Positions 48,574 through 57,566 of a stretch of DNA of 64,000 nucleotides are shown piece by piece. Under the pieces are notes generated by a model. That model did no database searches and was not told where the DNA came from. It worked only from the letters and a program-made list of their open reading frames with translations. This DNA comes from Oligoflexia bacterium. Lineage in GTDB: Bacteria; Bdellovibrionota; Bacteriovoracia; Bacteriovoracales; Bacteriovoracaceae. Numbering within the stretch: position 1 is the first letter of the stretch; each line of letters starts with the position of its first letter. The stretch spans positions 124,001-188,000 of the forward strand of contig JAAEST010000097.1 of the NCBI GenBank assembly GCA_024229115.1, read 5' to 3'. Position numbers and translations under genes: made by a program.

Positions 48574-50256
48574 ATGGCTTATCAAGTTTTATCTCGAAAA
48601 TGGCGTCCTAAAAAGTTCCAAGATGTAGTTGGTCAGGAGCATGTTACAAGGTCTCTTCAAAATGCAATTTTGAAGGAGAGGCTTGGTCATGCTTACATTC
48701 TGACGGGAACTAGAGGAATTGGTAAAACAAGTATCGCTAGAATTTTTGGTAAAAGTCTCCGATGCTCTAATCGTCTTGAGGATGGTAATGCCTGTAACGA
48801 ATGTGACTCATGTCTTGAGTTTGATAACGGTAATTCATTAAATGTTGTAGAAATTGATGGGGCCAGTAATAACTCTGTTGATGATGTTCGTGAGCTTATT
48901 AATAAAGTTCACACACTCCCCTCTTCTGGGCAATATAAGATCTATATTATTGATGAAGTTCATATGCTTACAACTTCGGCCTTCAATGCCTTATTGAAAA
49001 CATTGGAGGAGCCACCTGAGCATGTAATATTTATTCTTGCTACAACTGAGCCGCATAAACTTTTAAATACAGTTCTTTCTCGTTGCCAACGCTTTGATTT
49101 AAGAAATGCGACGATTGAGTCTTTAGTAGATCATTTAAGAAATGTTTCAAAAGCAGAGGGCATTACCTTTGAAAGTGATGAGCTGATAAAAGTGATTTGT
49201 GAACAAGGCAAAGGCTCTTTTAGAGATACTTTAAGTCTTATGGATCAAGTCCTCAGTTTTAGTTCGAATAATGTCATTGATAATGAAACAGTCTCAATTT
49301 CTCTAGGTTTAGCAAAGACATCAGCAGTTGATAACTTAATACTGTCAATGCTTTGTGGTGAAGCAAAAGAAACTTCAAATCATCTTAGATCTATCTTTAG
49401 TGAGAATGTTTCTTTAGAGAATTGTTACATCGCTATCACGGATAGGCTTTTTAATATAATTGAAAATATTGATGATCTTTCATCAATAACAATTTCTAGT
49501 TCATTAGTAGAAGCTTTAGGTCAAATGGATTTTTCTGAAATCTTTTGGGTTTATGAAACTTTGGTTAAAGATTACGAATGGATCAAGAATACTGTGAATG
49601 CAGATAAAGTATTTGAAGTATGCTTACGTAAAATTACTTCTAGAAGAGATATTCTCGCTGCTAAATCAATTGAAATTGGTGCCGTAGAAGTAAAAAAAAA
49701 AGCTAATGTAGAGACTTCACCTATTGAATCTGCACCAGCTGCTCCAGAACCAGAGCCTGAAGTTGTTTCCGAGTCAGTTGTAGAAGAGGAAGCACCTGCT
49801 CCGGCTGCACCTATGCCAGAAAAATATACAACGAAAGACTGGCATAGTTTTCTATCCTTTATTGAAGATCATTCAAAGGCCGTGAGGGCTAACTTAGAGC
49901 ATGGTAACTTAATCGGTGAAATAGAAAATCGTACAAATTCTCTTCAAATGAAAGTTGGATTTAAAGAAAAGGCTTCCTTATTCTTTGACTATTTTAGCGA
50001 TAAGGAAATTTTTGATAAGCTTCAGAACTACGCAAGCATTTTCTTTGAGACTGATTTAGCAAATACATCAGTAAAATTGGAATTGGTTCCAGATGAAACG
50101 TCTTCAGATAAATTTGAATCAATTGTTGATAAAGAAATACGAGAAGAAGAAATTGAGCTTAAGAAGAAAGAAGATGACATGAGAAACAATCCTCTTTTAA
50201 AGCAGGCTCAAGATATGTTTAATACTAAAGTAGATAAAATTAAAGTTAATAAATAG
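48574..50256 (+). CDS. dnaX: DNA polymerase III subunit tau (and probable gamma)
   Basis: The 560-residue clamp-loader subunit has Walker A GTRGIGKTS, the zinc site CSNRLEDGNACNECDSC, Walker B IIDEVHML and sensor LKTLEEPPEHVIFILATTE. After the three clamp-loader domains a run of ten A (49692-49701, Lys374-376) precedes a Pro/Glu/Ala-rich linker and the tau-specific C-terminus. A slip to the -1 frame at this run meets TAA at once, which would give a 377-residue gamma-like product. Confidence 0.96.
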   Translation: MAYQVLSRKWRPKKFQDVVGQEHVTRSLQNAILKERLGHAYILTGTRGIGKTSIARIFGKSLRCSNRLEDGNACNECDSCLEFDNGNSLNVVEIDGASNNSVDDVRELINKVHTLPSSGQYKIYIIDEVHMLTTSAFNALLKTLEEPPEHVIFILATTEPHKLLNTVLSRCQRFDLRNATIESLVDHLRNVSKAEGITFESDELIKVICEQGKGSFRDTLSLMDQVLSFSSNNVIDNETVSISLGLAKTSAVDNLILSMLCGEAKETSNHLRSIFSENVSLENCYIAITDRLFNIIENIDDLSSITISSSLVEALGQMDFSEIFWVYETLVKDYEWIKNTVNADKVFEVCLRKITSRRDILAAKSIEIGAVEVKKKANVETSPIESAPAAPEPEPEVVSESVVEEEAPAPAAPMPEKYTTKDWHSFLSFIEDHSKAVRANLEHGNLIGEIENRTNSLQMKVGFKEKASLFFDYFSDKEIFDKLQNYASIFFETDLANTSVKLELVPDETSSDKFESIVDKEIREEEIELKKKEDDMRNNPLLKQAQDMFNTKVDKIKVNK

Positions 50257-50265
50257 GAGTTTAAC

Positions 50266-50580
50266 GTGGCTAAGAACATGAATAACTTATTAAAACAAGC
50301 TCAGCAAATGCAACAGAAGATGAGTACTCTACAAAAGGAACTTGAAACAAGAGAACTCGATATCTCTTCTGGTGGAGGAATGGTTAAGATTAAGGTTAAT
50401 GGAAAACAAGAAATACTAGACCTTAAGCTTGATAAAGAATGTGTTGATCCAAGTGATGTTGAGATGCTTGAAGAACTTCTGAAAACTGCTGTTAATCAAG
50501 CCGTAAAAGAATCTCAAGATATGGTTAACAATGCTATGTCAAAAGTAACTGGTGGAATGAATATCCCAGGACTATTTTAA
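50266..50580 (+). CDS. YbaB/EbfC nucleoid-associated protein
   Basis: The 104-residue product binds DNA in related bacteria. It shows the N-terminal NNLLKQAQQMQQKMSTLQKEL helix and GGGMVKIKVNGKQEILDLKL core of the family. GTG 50266 is used, with AGGAG (50255-50259). Encoded between dnaX and recR, the conserved neighbourhood. Confidence 0.95.
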   Translation: MAKNMNNLLKQAQQMQQKMSTLQKELETRELDISSGGGMVKIKVNGKQEILDLKLDKECVDPSDVEMLEELLKTAVNQAVKESQDMVNNAMSKVTGGMNIPGLF

Positions 50581-50583
50581 TCA

Positions 50584-51177
50584 ATGGAATTACCTGAAAA
50601 ATTAAAGAGTGCTATTGACGGTCTTTCTAAAATACCTGGTGTTGGTCAAAAGACAGCTATGAGACAAGCTCTTTCTTTGCTCAATTGGAGTGAAGAAGAA
50701 ATTAAATCTCTGAGTCATTCTATTAGTAATTTAACAAAACTTAATGAGTGCCAGAAGTGTTCAATGCTTTGTGATGAAGAACTTTGTTCAATATGTTCGA
50801 GTGCAGATAGGTTTGAAAGTCAGACACTTTGTGTAGTTGAATCAATTACAGACTGTATCGCCATTGAAAACTCTAATACTTTTTCAGGGAAGTATCACGT
50901 TTTAGGAGGGGTCCTAAATCCCCTTCTTGGTATTGGTCCAGATGAATTAGGGATTGATAATCTTTTCAATAGAATTAAAGAAGAAGATGTTAAAACAGTT
51001 ATCTTGGCAGTAAATCCTTCAGTTGAAGGTGATGCTACTTGTAGCTATATTAAGCAATCAATTTCTGATGGAGTGGAAGTTGATAGAATAGGCTTTGGAA
51101 TCCCAATCGGTGGCAGTCTTGAATACTTAGATGCTATGACAATTTCTAAGGCCTTAGAGAATAGGAAGAAGATGTAA
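50584..51177 (+). CDS. recR: recombination protein RecR
   Basis: The 197-residue ring-forming protein works with RecF and RecO at gaps. It has the helix-hairpin-helix KIPGVGQKTAMR, the C4 zinc finger (CQKCSMLCDEELCSIC) and the TOPRIM segment VVESITDCIAIE...LGGVLNPLLGIGPD. The stop overlaps the following start by one base. Confidence 0.97.
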   Translation: MELPEKLKSAIDGLSKIPGVGQKTAMRQALSLLNWSEEEIKSLSHSISNLTKLNECQKCSMLCDEELCSICSSADRFESQTLCVVESITDCIAIENSNTFSGKYHVLGGVLNPLLGIGPDELGIDNLFNRIKEEDVKTVILAVNPSVEGDATCSYIKQSISDGVEVDRIGFGIPIGGSLEYLDAMTISKALENRKKM

Positions 51178-51653
51178 TGGATTATGTTGATTTCTTTAAA
51201 TCAGAATTGAAGTCATCAGACTTAAACTCAAAAATTCAAAAGATTGCCCTATTTGTTATTAGGCTTGATGGAGTTGTTCTTTATTCAAATGAGGTAAAGC
51301 CATTGGATAAGAGCAAGGAGTCTATCGGTGCACTCGCAGCAGGACTTTGGCAAGCAGCCGAATTATCAAATAACTATCTTGAAACGAAAAGTAGAGACTT
51401 TAGACTGTCATTTGATACTTCAGATGGTGGTGTGTATTTATTACCTTTGAATTTAAATGGTGATATTCATCTCTTTGGTGCGATGATTCAGGATCAGTTG
51501 AATCTTGGGCAAATAAAGAACTTACTGAGAAGGCTCAGAGATAAGGTTGAAGATAATTGTATAAATAAAAATGAATCAGGAGAAGATGAATATCTTTTCA
51601 ATGATATAACTGATGAAGAAGTAGATAATCTCTTTTCATTTGTAGGTAAATAA
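51177..51653 (+). CDS. MglB-like roadblock/LC7 protein
   Basis: The 158-residue product has a roadblock-like pattern (ALFVIRLDGVVLYSNEV...GALAAGLWQAAELSNNYL... GVYLLPLN...HLFGAMIQDQ). MglB proteins of this fold are GTPase-activating partners of MglA, encoded directly after it here. Similarity is by fold pattern and position, and identity to known MglB looks low. Confidence 0.7.
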   Translation: MDYVDFFKSELKSSDLNSKIQKIALFVIRLDGVVLYSNEVKPLDKSKESIGALAAGLWQAAELSNNYLETKSRDFRLSFDTSDGGVYLLPLNLNGDIHLFGAMIQDQLNLGQIKNLLRRLRDKVEDNCINKNESGEDEYLFNDITDEEVDNLFSFVGK

Positions 51654-51654
51654 G

Positions 51655-52245
51655 ATGTCGTTTGTAAATTACAATACTAAAGAAGTTAATTGCAAGATTG
51701 TTTATTACGGACCAGGTCTCGGTGGTAAAACAACAAATATTCAATATGTGTATAAGAAAACTTCTGGTGAAAATAAGTCCGATGTAATTAGCCTTAATAC
51801 AGAAAATGAAAGAACAATCTTTTTTGATTTTCTTCCATTAGAGCTAGGTGAGATTAGAGGTTATAAAACCAGGTTTCATCTTTACACGGTTCCTGGGCAA
51901 GCTTTTTATGAGGCATCGAGAAAGTTAATCCTTCGTGGCGTAGATGGGATTATATTTGTAGCTGATTCTCAAATTGAAAAAATGGATGCCAATATCAAGA
52001 GTCTTGAAGCACTTGAAACAGACTTAAAAGAACAGGGTTATGATATTAATAAAGTACCAATTGTAGTTCAGTGGAATAAAAGAGATCTGCCAAATATTGC
52101 TTCAATTAAAGACATGGAAGCACAGTTAAATAAAAAGAACTACCCTTCTCATGAAGCTATCGCAATGGAAGGCGTTGGAGTTTTTGAAACGTTGAAATCA
52201 ATTAGTAAGTTAGTTTTAATGAATCTTAAAGGTGGATTAAACTAA
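51655..52245 (+). CDS. mglA: polarity GTPase MglA
   Basis: The 196-residue small GTPase shows GPGLGGKTTN (P-loop), the G3 motif TVPGQ and WNKRDLP. The Gly-rich P-loop and VPGQ are the MglA signature. In myxobacteria and Bdellovibrio MglA controls polarity, gliding and predation. It follows the roadblock gene by one base and its end overlaps, convergently, the end of the alpha/beta hydrolase gene. Confidence 0.95.
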   Translation: MSFVNYNTKEVNCKIVYYGPGLGGKTTNIQYVYKKTSGENKSDVISLNTENERTIFFDFLPLELGEIRGYKTRFHLYTVPGQAFYEASRKLILRGVDGIIFVADSQIEKMDANIKSLEALETDLKEQGYDINKVPIVVQWNKRDLPNIASIKDMEAQLNKKNYPSHEAIAMEGVGVFETLKSISKLVLMNLKGGLN

Positions 52246-53453
52246 CTGAGTAGTTTCATATAATGCAAGTAAATCACATGGGCCTCAAGAAGAGCTTCTT
52301 GACTATAAAAGCTTGATCTTGTTCCAATCAGATGGTGCCCCTTAATTATTCCTAAATTGCTTCCTTTAAAATAATCTGGATAAAGAGCATTTTCGGCATC
52401 AACAATTCCATCATTAATACTTTCTGAAGGAAAGAAAAGTTTCGTAAGAATCATCCAAATATGACTTTCATACCATTCAGATTCAAGAGCAAGGGCCGTA
52501 TAGAAAGGTTTCTTTGGAAGTTTAGAATAATTTCTTCTGAACCATTTAGCTTGAAATTCATTTGAAAGAGACTTTTGAAAATCCTTAAAAAGAAAATCAA
52601 CCTTACTATCAAGATACTTATATACTTTATTATCGCTAAAGTTATGTACCTTATTAATTGCTTTTAAAATTCTGTGATTAGTATGCTCACTACCAAGTAT
52701 TGGGCTCGCAATTGTGGATAAACCAAGAATATATTTTTCAGCAAACTCTTGTTCTTGAGCTAGAAAGTGAAGACTATCTACTCCACCCTTTGAAAAAGAA
52801 ATAATCCACAACTTTTCATTAGGGTTATGCTTTATATATTTCTTTAATTGTTCAGCAATACCTTTCGAATTATGTTCAGTGGACTTTGTTCCTGGAGCTT
52901 TAGGACAAATATATTTAACACCAGTTTTTTCTTGAAGGTGCTTAACTCCTCTTTCAAAAGCAGGAGTACTAAAAATTTCGTTGAAGACACCACTAATTAA
53001 AACAATCGTACAGTCTACTTCTGGAGTTTCTAATTGGGTTTTATATTCAGGATTATGATAAGCAAATTCAAGATCATTAAAGATAGTTTTAAAAATTTCA
53101 ATATCAGAAGCTTTCTTATAGGAAATCTCCTTCATATTATTTACAGAATTAAGAATAAACTGAGTTTTCTCATCATAGTCTGGGCCATGTTCATATCTTT
53201 TAGTATCAATAAGGGAAGCAATCAGCCTGATATAACTATGACTTATCCAAGTAGAGCTATTTAATAAGCTTCTTAACAAAAGAATTAACTGATAAGGGTT
53301 AGGGTTTTGCAATAATTGGGCAATACGAGATGAAACATCTTCAATTGACTTGGTTGTAGCGTTGAGCAAGAACTTACTACGTCGTCTTCTTTTAAGGAAA
53401 AAGCGTTTAATTTCTCTTTCTAATGTCTGTGTTGATGTTTTTACATTTTGCAC
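52242..53453 (-). CDS. alpha/beta hydrolase-fold protein
   Basis: The 403-residue product has a basic, helical N-terminus (about 1-130) and an alpha/beta hydrolase-like core: VLISGVF, the nucleophile elbow ISFSKGGVDSLHFLA (serine in SFSKGG, not the exact GxSxG) and a late His in GHHLIGT. No signal peptide. Substrate unknown; lipase or esterase is possible. Confidence 0.65.
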   Translation of the reverse strand: MQNVKTSTQTLEREIKRFFLKRRRRSKFLLNATTKSIEDVSSRIAQLLQNPNPYQLILLLRSLLNSSTWISHSYIRLIASLIDTKRYEHGPDYDEKTQFILNSVNNMKEISYKKASDIEIFKTIFNDLEFAYHNPEYKTQLETPEVDCTIVLISGVFNEIFSTPAFERGVKHLQEKTGVKYICPKAPGTKSTEHNSKGIAEQLKKYIKHNPNEKLWIISFSKGGVDSLHFLAQEQEFAEKYILGLSTIASPILGSEHTNHRILKAINKVHNFSDNKVYKYLDSKVDFLFKDFQKSLSNEFQAKWFRRNYSKLPKKPFYTALALESEWYESHIWMILTKLFFPSESINDGIVDAENALYPDYFKGSNLGIIKGHHLIGTRSSFYSQEALLEAHVIYLHYMKLLS

Positions 53454-53492
53454 AATATAGTTTTATCATAGAATGACTAAAAAGCTGAATTT

Positions 53493-53505
53493 GGGTATAG
53501 TACCC
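53493..53505. promoter_or_regulatory. dyad between hydrolase and mtnP
   Basis: GGGTA (53493-53497) and TACCC (53501-53505) form a perfect inverted repeat with a three-base centre in the 100-base divergent region. It could be an operator. Confidence 0.35.
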
Positions 53506-53553
53506 TCTCAAACTAAATATTTTTATATTAAATCTATGTAATATGAGGAAGTT

Positions 53554-54405
53554 ATGAATATCGAAGAGAGGAAAATTGGAGTAATTGGCGGAAGTGGTGT
53601 TTATCAACTTGAGGGAATTGAGGTTGTTAAAGAGCATGATATTGATACTCCTTTTGGTAGGCCAAGTTCAAAAGTAATAGAAGCTAAATTGAATGGATCA
53701 ACTTGCTTTTTTCTCCCAAGACATGGTGTAGGCCACACAATTCTTCCTCATGAAGTTAATTATAGAGCGAATATTTTTGCGATGAAATCACTCGGAGTTG
53801 AGTATATCGTTTCAGTGAGTGCGGTCGGTTCTCTTAAAGAGGAACTTCCTCCTACAAAGTTTGTTCTTGTTGATCAATTCATTGATTGGACAAAGGGAAA
53901 AAGAGAAAGAACCTTCTTCGGTGAAGGTCTTGTCGCTCATGTATCGACTGCCGAGCCAATTGATCTAAAGCTACAAGAAATTATTGAAGCCTCACTGAAA
54001 GAAACAAAGATCGATTATTCAAAGGGCGGATCATATTTATGTATAGAGGGGCCTCAGTTTTCATCAAAGGCTGAAAGCAATATCTATAGATCATTTGGAG
54101 CAAGTGTTATTGGAATGACAAATGTTCCAGAGTCTTACTTAGCTAAAGAAGCAGGTATTGCTTACGCAACAGTTGCCATGGTGACGGACTATGATTGCTG
54201 GAAAGAAGAACATTGTACAGTTGATGAAATCATGAAAGTCATGGCGGAAAATAATAAAAATGTCCAAACATTATTAACTAACCTAATTCCTAATTTAGAT
54301 AAAAATAAGTTTGAATTTGTAAAAGAAAATCAAATAGGACTTATGACACCAGAAGATAGATGGACCCCTGCACAGAAAGAAATGCTTTCTGTATTAATGA
54401 GATAA
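53554..54405 (+). CDS. mtnP: S-methyl-5'-thioadenosine phosphorylase
   Basis: The 283-residue enzyme cleaves methylthioadenosine, a by-product of polyamine synthesis, to adenine. GVIGGSGVYQLEGI, PRHGVGHTILPHEVNYRANI, SVSAVGSLKEE, IEGPQFSSKAES and GMTNVPE are family motifs. It is placed at the head of the division and cell-wall cluster, with GAGGAAG as ribosome site; rsmH begins three bases after the stop. Confidence 0.92.
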   Translation: MNIEERKIGVIGGSGVYQLEGIEVVKEHDIDTPFGRPSSKVIEAKLNGSTCFFLPRHGVGHTILPHEVNYRANIFAMKSLGVEYIVSVSAVGSLKEELPPTKFVLVDQFIDWTKGKRERTFFGEGLVAHVSTAEPIDLKLQEIIEASLKETKIDYSKGGSYLCIEGPQFSSKAESNIYRSFGASVIGMTNVPESYLAKEAGIAYATVAMVTDYDCWKEEHCTVDEIMKVMAENNKNVQTLLTNLIPNLDKNKFEFVKENQIGLMTPEDRWTPAQKEMLSVLMR

Positions 54406-54407
54406 GA

Positions 54408-55319
54408 TTGGAATATAAAAGTCACTACTCCGTTTTATTAGATGAACTTGTAGAAGCAGTAAGGCCTTTAAAAGAAGTCGATTCACCGATCTTCCTAGAT
54501 CTCACATTCGGAGGAGGAGGACACACTTTTGAGTTGGCAAAACGATTTCCAAAAGCAAAAGTTCTGTCTGTCGACCAAGATCCGGAAGCATTTCAAAATG
54601 GTCAAAAAAGAATTCAAAATGAGGGAATGTCTGAAAGAATAGATCTTCGGAGAGGAAATTTTTCTGAAGTTATAAATCTACATGAACTAGAAGAAAATTC
54701 GTTAGATGGAATAATCGCTGATCTTGGTGTTTCTAGTCATCACTTTGATAGTCCAGAAAGAGGATTTTCATTTAGATTTGAAGGTCCATTAGATATGAGA
54801 ATGGATCCTGAAAATATTGAAGTGAGTGCAGAAGATGTACTTAATGATTTTTCGGCTGAAGATATTGAAGAAATTTTAAGAGATTATGCACAGGAAAGAT
54901 TCGCGAAAAGAATTGCTGAAAATATCGTAGAGTTTAGAAAAAAAGAACGTCTTGAAAATACGAAGCAATTAGAAAATATAGTTTTTCATTGTTATCCAAA
55001 AAAGTTGAGGTTTGGAAAAACTCATCCAGCAACAAGAACATTTCAGGCCTTAAGAATATATGTTAACAGGGAGTTAGATGTCATAGCCGAGGTAATTCCT
55101 CAGTTAATAAAGTATCTAAAACCTGGTGGATCGATGGGAATAATTAGTTTTCATTCTCTAGAAGATCGAATTGTAAAAGTAGAATTTAGAAAAATGGCCA
55201 AAGAATTGGGCCTTGCTGATTTAGTAACAAAAAAGCCAATTTTGCCTTCTGAAAGTGAAATAAATGAGAATTCTCGCTCAAGAAGTGCTAAACTAAGAGT
55301 ACTAAGAAAAAAAAGCTAA
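54408..55319 (+). CDS. rsmH: 16S rRNA (cytosine-N4) methyltransferase RsmH
   Basis: The enzyme methylates C1402 of 16S rRNA. Motifs: HYSVLLDELVEA, LDLTFGGGGHT, IIADLGVSSHHFD and PERGFSFRFEGPLDMRMD. TTG 54408 gives MEYKSHYSVLLDE, like the usual RsmH start, and follows the mtnP stop by two bases; an ATG at 54360 would overlap mtnP and add 16 unrelated residues. About 303 residues. Confidence 0.93.
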   Translation: MEYKSHYSVLLDELVEAVRPLKEVDSPIFLDLTFGGGGHTFELAKRFPKAKVLSVDQDPEAFQNGQKRIQNEGMSERIDLRRGNFSEVINLHELEENSLDGIIADLGVSSHHFDSPERGFSFRFEGPLDMRMDPENIEVSAEDVLNDFSAEDIEEILRDYAQERFAKRIAENIVEFRKKERLENTKQLENIVFHCYPKKLRFGKTHPATRTFQALRIYVNRELDVIAEVIPQLIKYLKPGGSMGIISFHSLEDRIVKVEFRKMAKELGLADLVTKKPILPSESEINENSRSRSAKLRVLRKKS

Positions 55320-55335
55320 AAATCAGGGAGGAATT

Positions 55336-55653
55336 TTGGCAGTAACTCGACGTAAGAAAGCAAAATCAGCGAAAGAGTATATCAAAAATCTTATCTTTAG
55401 CTCTCAAGTCTTTCCATTTATCCTCACATTTTCAGTAATGGGTGTTTTATTTGTTCTTTTCAGAATGAAAGGTGTCGAAATTAATTACAAAATTGCGAGC
55501 TTTAATAAAGACATTGATAAAATTTCGTTAGAAAATAAAGAATTAAAAGCAAAAAAAGCCAAGCTACTTTCGATTAAGAGATTAAGAAGTATGGCGAAGA
55601 GTTATGAACTAGCACAACCCAAAAGAAAACAAATTATTGTTATTCCTAAATGA
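55336..55653 (+). CDS. ftsL: FtsL-like cell division protein
   Basis: The 105-residue product has a basic cytoplasmic N-terminus, one membrane helix (about 28-48) and a coiled-coil periplasmic part, as FtsL does. Sequence identity is low as usual for FtsL; position between rsmH and ftsI supports it. The start is TTG 55336 with GGGAGG upstream. Confidence 0.8.
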   Translation: MAVTRRKKAKSAKEYIKNLIFSSQVFPFILTFSVMGVLFVLFRMKGVEINYKIASFNKDIDKISLENKELKAKKAKLLSIKRLRSMAKSYELAQPKRKQIIVIPK

Positions 55654-57566
55654 GCGTAGAGAAGAATAGAAAACATAAAATCATTATTGTATTCTGTGCA
55701 TTTGTACTAATGTTCACGCTTGTTATTGGAAAAGCTTTTAAAGTTCAGGTTGTTGACAGAAAAGAACTCATTAAAAGATCTGAAAGTCAGACATATAGAA
55801 AAATTAAGGTTTATCCTAAGAGAGGAAATATCTATGATAGAAATGGAAATCCTCTTGCGATTAATGTTCAGACATATAGTATTTTCACTATTCCCAAAAA
55901 ATTAAAGAACCAAACGAAAACATATAAGAGTCTTAGTCAGATTATTCCAAAACTTAAATATAGCGACATTAAGAAGAAAACTTCTGGCAGAAAGAGATTT
56001 ACCTGGCTAGCTCGAAAAATCAATTTAACAAAAGAGCAAGTTGATGCTGTTAAAGAACTTAAAGGGATCTATATAGACTCAGTCCCTAAGCGACTTTATC
56101 CAAACCATGAAATTGCTGCACAAATTTTAGGCTTTGTCGGAATTGATAATACTGGTCTTGCTGGACTTGAGTATCAATTTGATGATCTTTTGAGAGGTGA
56201 GCCTAAAATAGTAAAATACTTTAAGGATGCAAAAGGGCGGCCTGTAAAGTTTGAAAGTTATAATCCTGGAAGTGAGGCAATAGATCTAAGGCTTACAATT
56301 GATAAGGACTTGCAAGCAGTTGCTGAAAAACATCTTAAAGAAGCAGTCATCTCAACCAATTCAATTGGTGGAGGAGTTGGCATAATGGACGTAGAAACAG
56401 GTGAAGTTCTTGCGGTTGCAAATTACCCAACTTTTGATCCGAATGTACCTAAAAAATCAGACTCAAAATACAGAAAGCTATCTTTTGTAACGGATCCATT
56501 TGAGCCTGGATCAACAATGAAGACTTTTACTGTAGCATCAGTTTTAGAAAATAAAATTGCAACACCAGAAACATCATACTTCTGTGAAAGAGGTTTTTTC
56601 AAAGTAGATGATCATATTATTTCGGAAGCAGATACAAAGAAGCAACATGAATGGTTAACTGTTAAAGAGATTATTAAGTACTCTTCAAATATTGGAACTA
56701 CTAAAATTGCTTTTGATCTAACCTACCCTAAGTTAAAGAAGACATTAAAATCGTTTCATTTTGGTGAAAAAACAGGAATACAAATTCCTGGTGAAAGTCG
56801 CGGTATTTTTAATAATGATGAAAATGTACCACCTTTAACACTTTCAAATATAAGTTTTGGTCAAGGTATTGCGACAACGGGAATCCAAATGTTGACTGCC
56901 TACTCAGCGATCGCTAATGGTGGAAAATTAGTTCTTCCTACTATCATTAAAGAAGATGTTAAAAAAGAAGATGAGCCAATTAGAGTAATGTCAGAAGAAA
57001 CTGCTAAGAAAATTGAAAAAATGTTAGTAAGCGTTGTTGATGATGGAACAGGTGGGAATGCAAGACTATCAATGTTTAAAATTGCTGGAAAAACATCGAC
57101 AGCTCAAAGAGTAGATAAAGATGGCGGTTATAACGGTCATATTGGTGGATTTATTGGTTATCCTGTTAATGTAGATAAGAAGTTTGTCATGTATGTTTAT
57201 ATCGATAAACCAAAAGGGCATTACTACGGAAACATCGTTGCTGCACCGGTGTTTAAGAAAATCTCACAATATCTTCTTTATAAAAATAAAGACTTTAGCA
57301 AAATAGAAATTGCTAAGCATGATACTGTTAATAACTTTGATACTGTTAGAATTAAACATTCAAGTGTTAGAGTTAAAGGTAAGGGAAAGGCACCAAACTT
57401 TGTTGGCCTTGATAAAGTCTCTAGTAAAAAACTGGCTAAAAAATTAGGACTAAAGATTATAACTCGTGGTATTGGAGTTGTTACGAGTCAATTTCCAGAA
57501 CCGGGGACTGAAGTAGCTTCGAATGAAGAAATTACGCTAAAATTTGCTCCACCTTCTTATGAGTAA
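55650..57566 (+). CDS. ftsI: division peptidoglycan transpeptidase FtsI (PBP3) with PASTA domain
   Basis: The 638-residue product has one N-terminal membrane helix, a dimerisation domain (PKRGNIYDRNGNPLA) and the transpeptidase domain with STMK, SSN and KTSTAQ active-site motifs. A PASTA-like domain ends the protein (about 575-638: APNFVGLDKVSSKKLAKKLG). It makes septal cross-links with FtsW. Overlaps ftsL by four bases. Confidence 0.96.
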   Translation: MSVEKNRKHKIIIVFCAFVLMFTLVIGKAFKVQVVDRKELIKRSESQTYRKIKVYPKRGNIYDRNGNPLAINVQTYSIFTIPKKLKNQTKTYKSLSQIIPKLKYSDIKKKTSGRKRFTWLARKINLTKEQVDAVKELKGIYIDSVPKRLYPNHEIAAQILGFVGIDNTGLAGLEYQFDDLLRGEPKIVKYFKDAKGRPVKFESYNPGSEAIDLRLTIDKDLQAVAEKHLKEAVISTNSIGGGVGIMDVETGEVLAVANYPTFDPNVPKKSDSKYRKLSFVTDPFEPGSTMKTFTVASVLENKIATPETSYFCERGFFKVDDHIISEADTKKQHEWLTVKEIIKYSSNIGTTKIAFDLTYPKLKKTLKSFHFGEKTGIQIPGESRGIFNNDENVPPLTLSNISFGQGIATTGIQMLTAYSAIANGGKLVLPTIIKEDVKKEDEPIRVMSEETAKKIEKMLVSVVDDGTGGNARLSMFKIAGKTSTAQRVDKDGGYNGHIGGFIGYPVNVDKKFVMYVYIDKPKGHYYGNIVAAPVFKKISQYLLYKNKDFSKIEIAKHDTVNNFDTVRIKHSSVRVKGKGKAPNFVGLDKVSSKKLAKKLGLKIITRGIGVVTSQFPEPGTEVASNEEITLKFAPPSYE

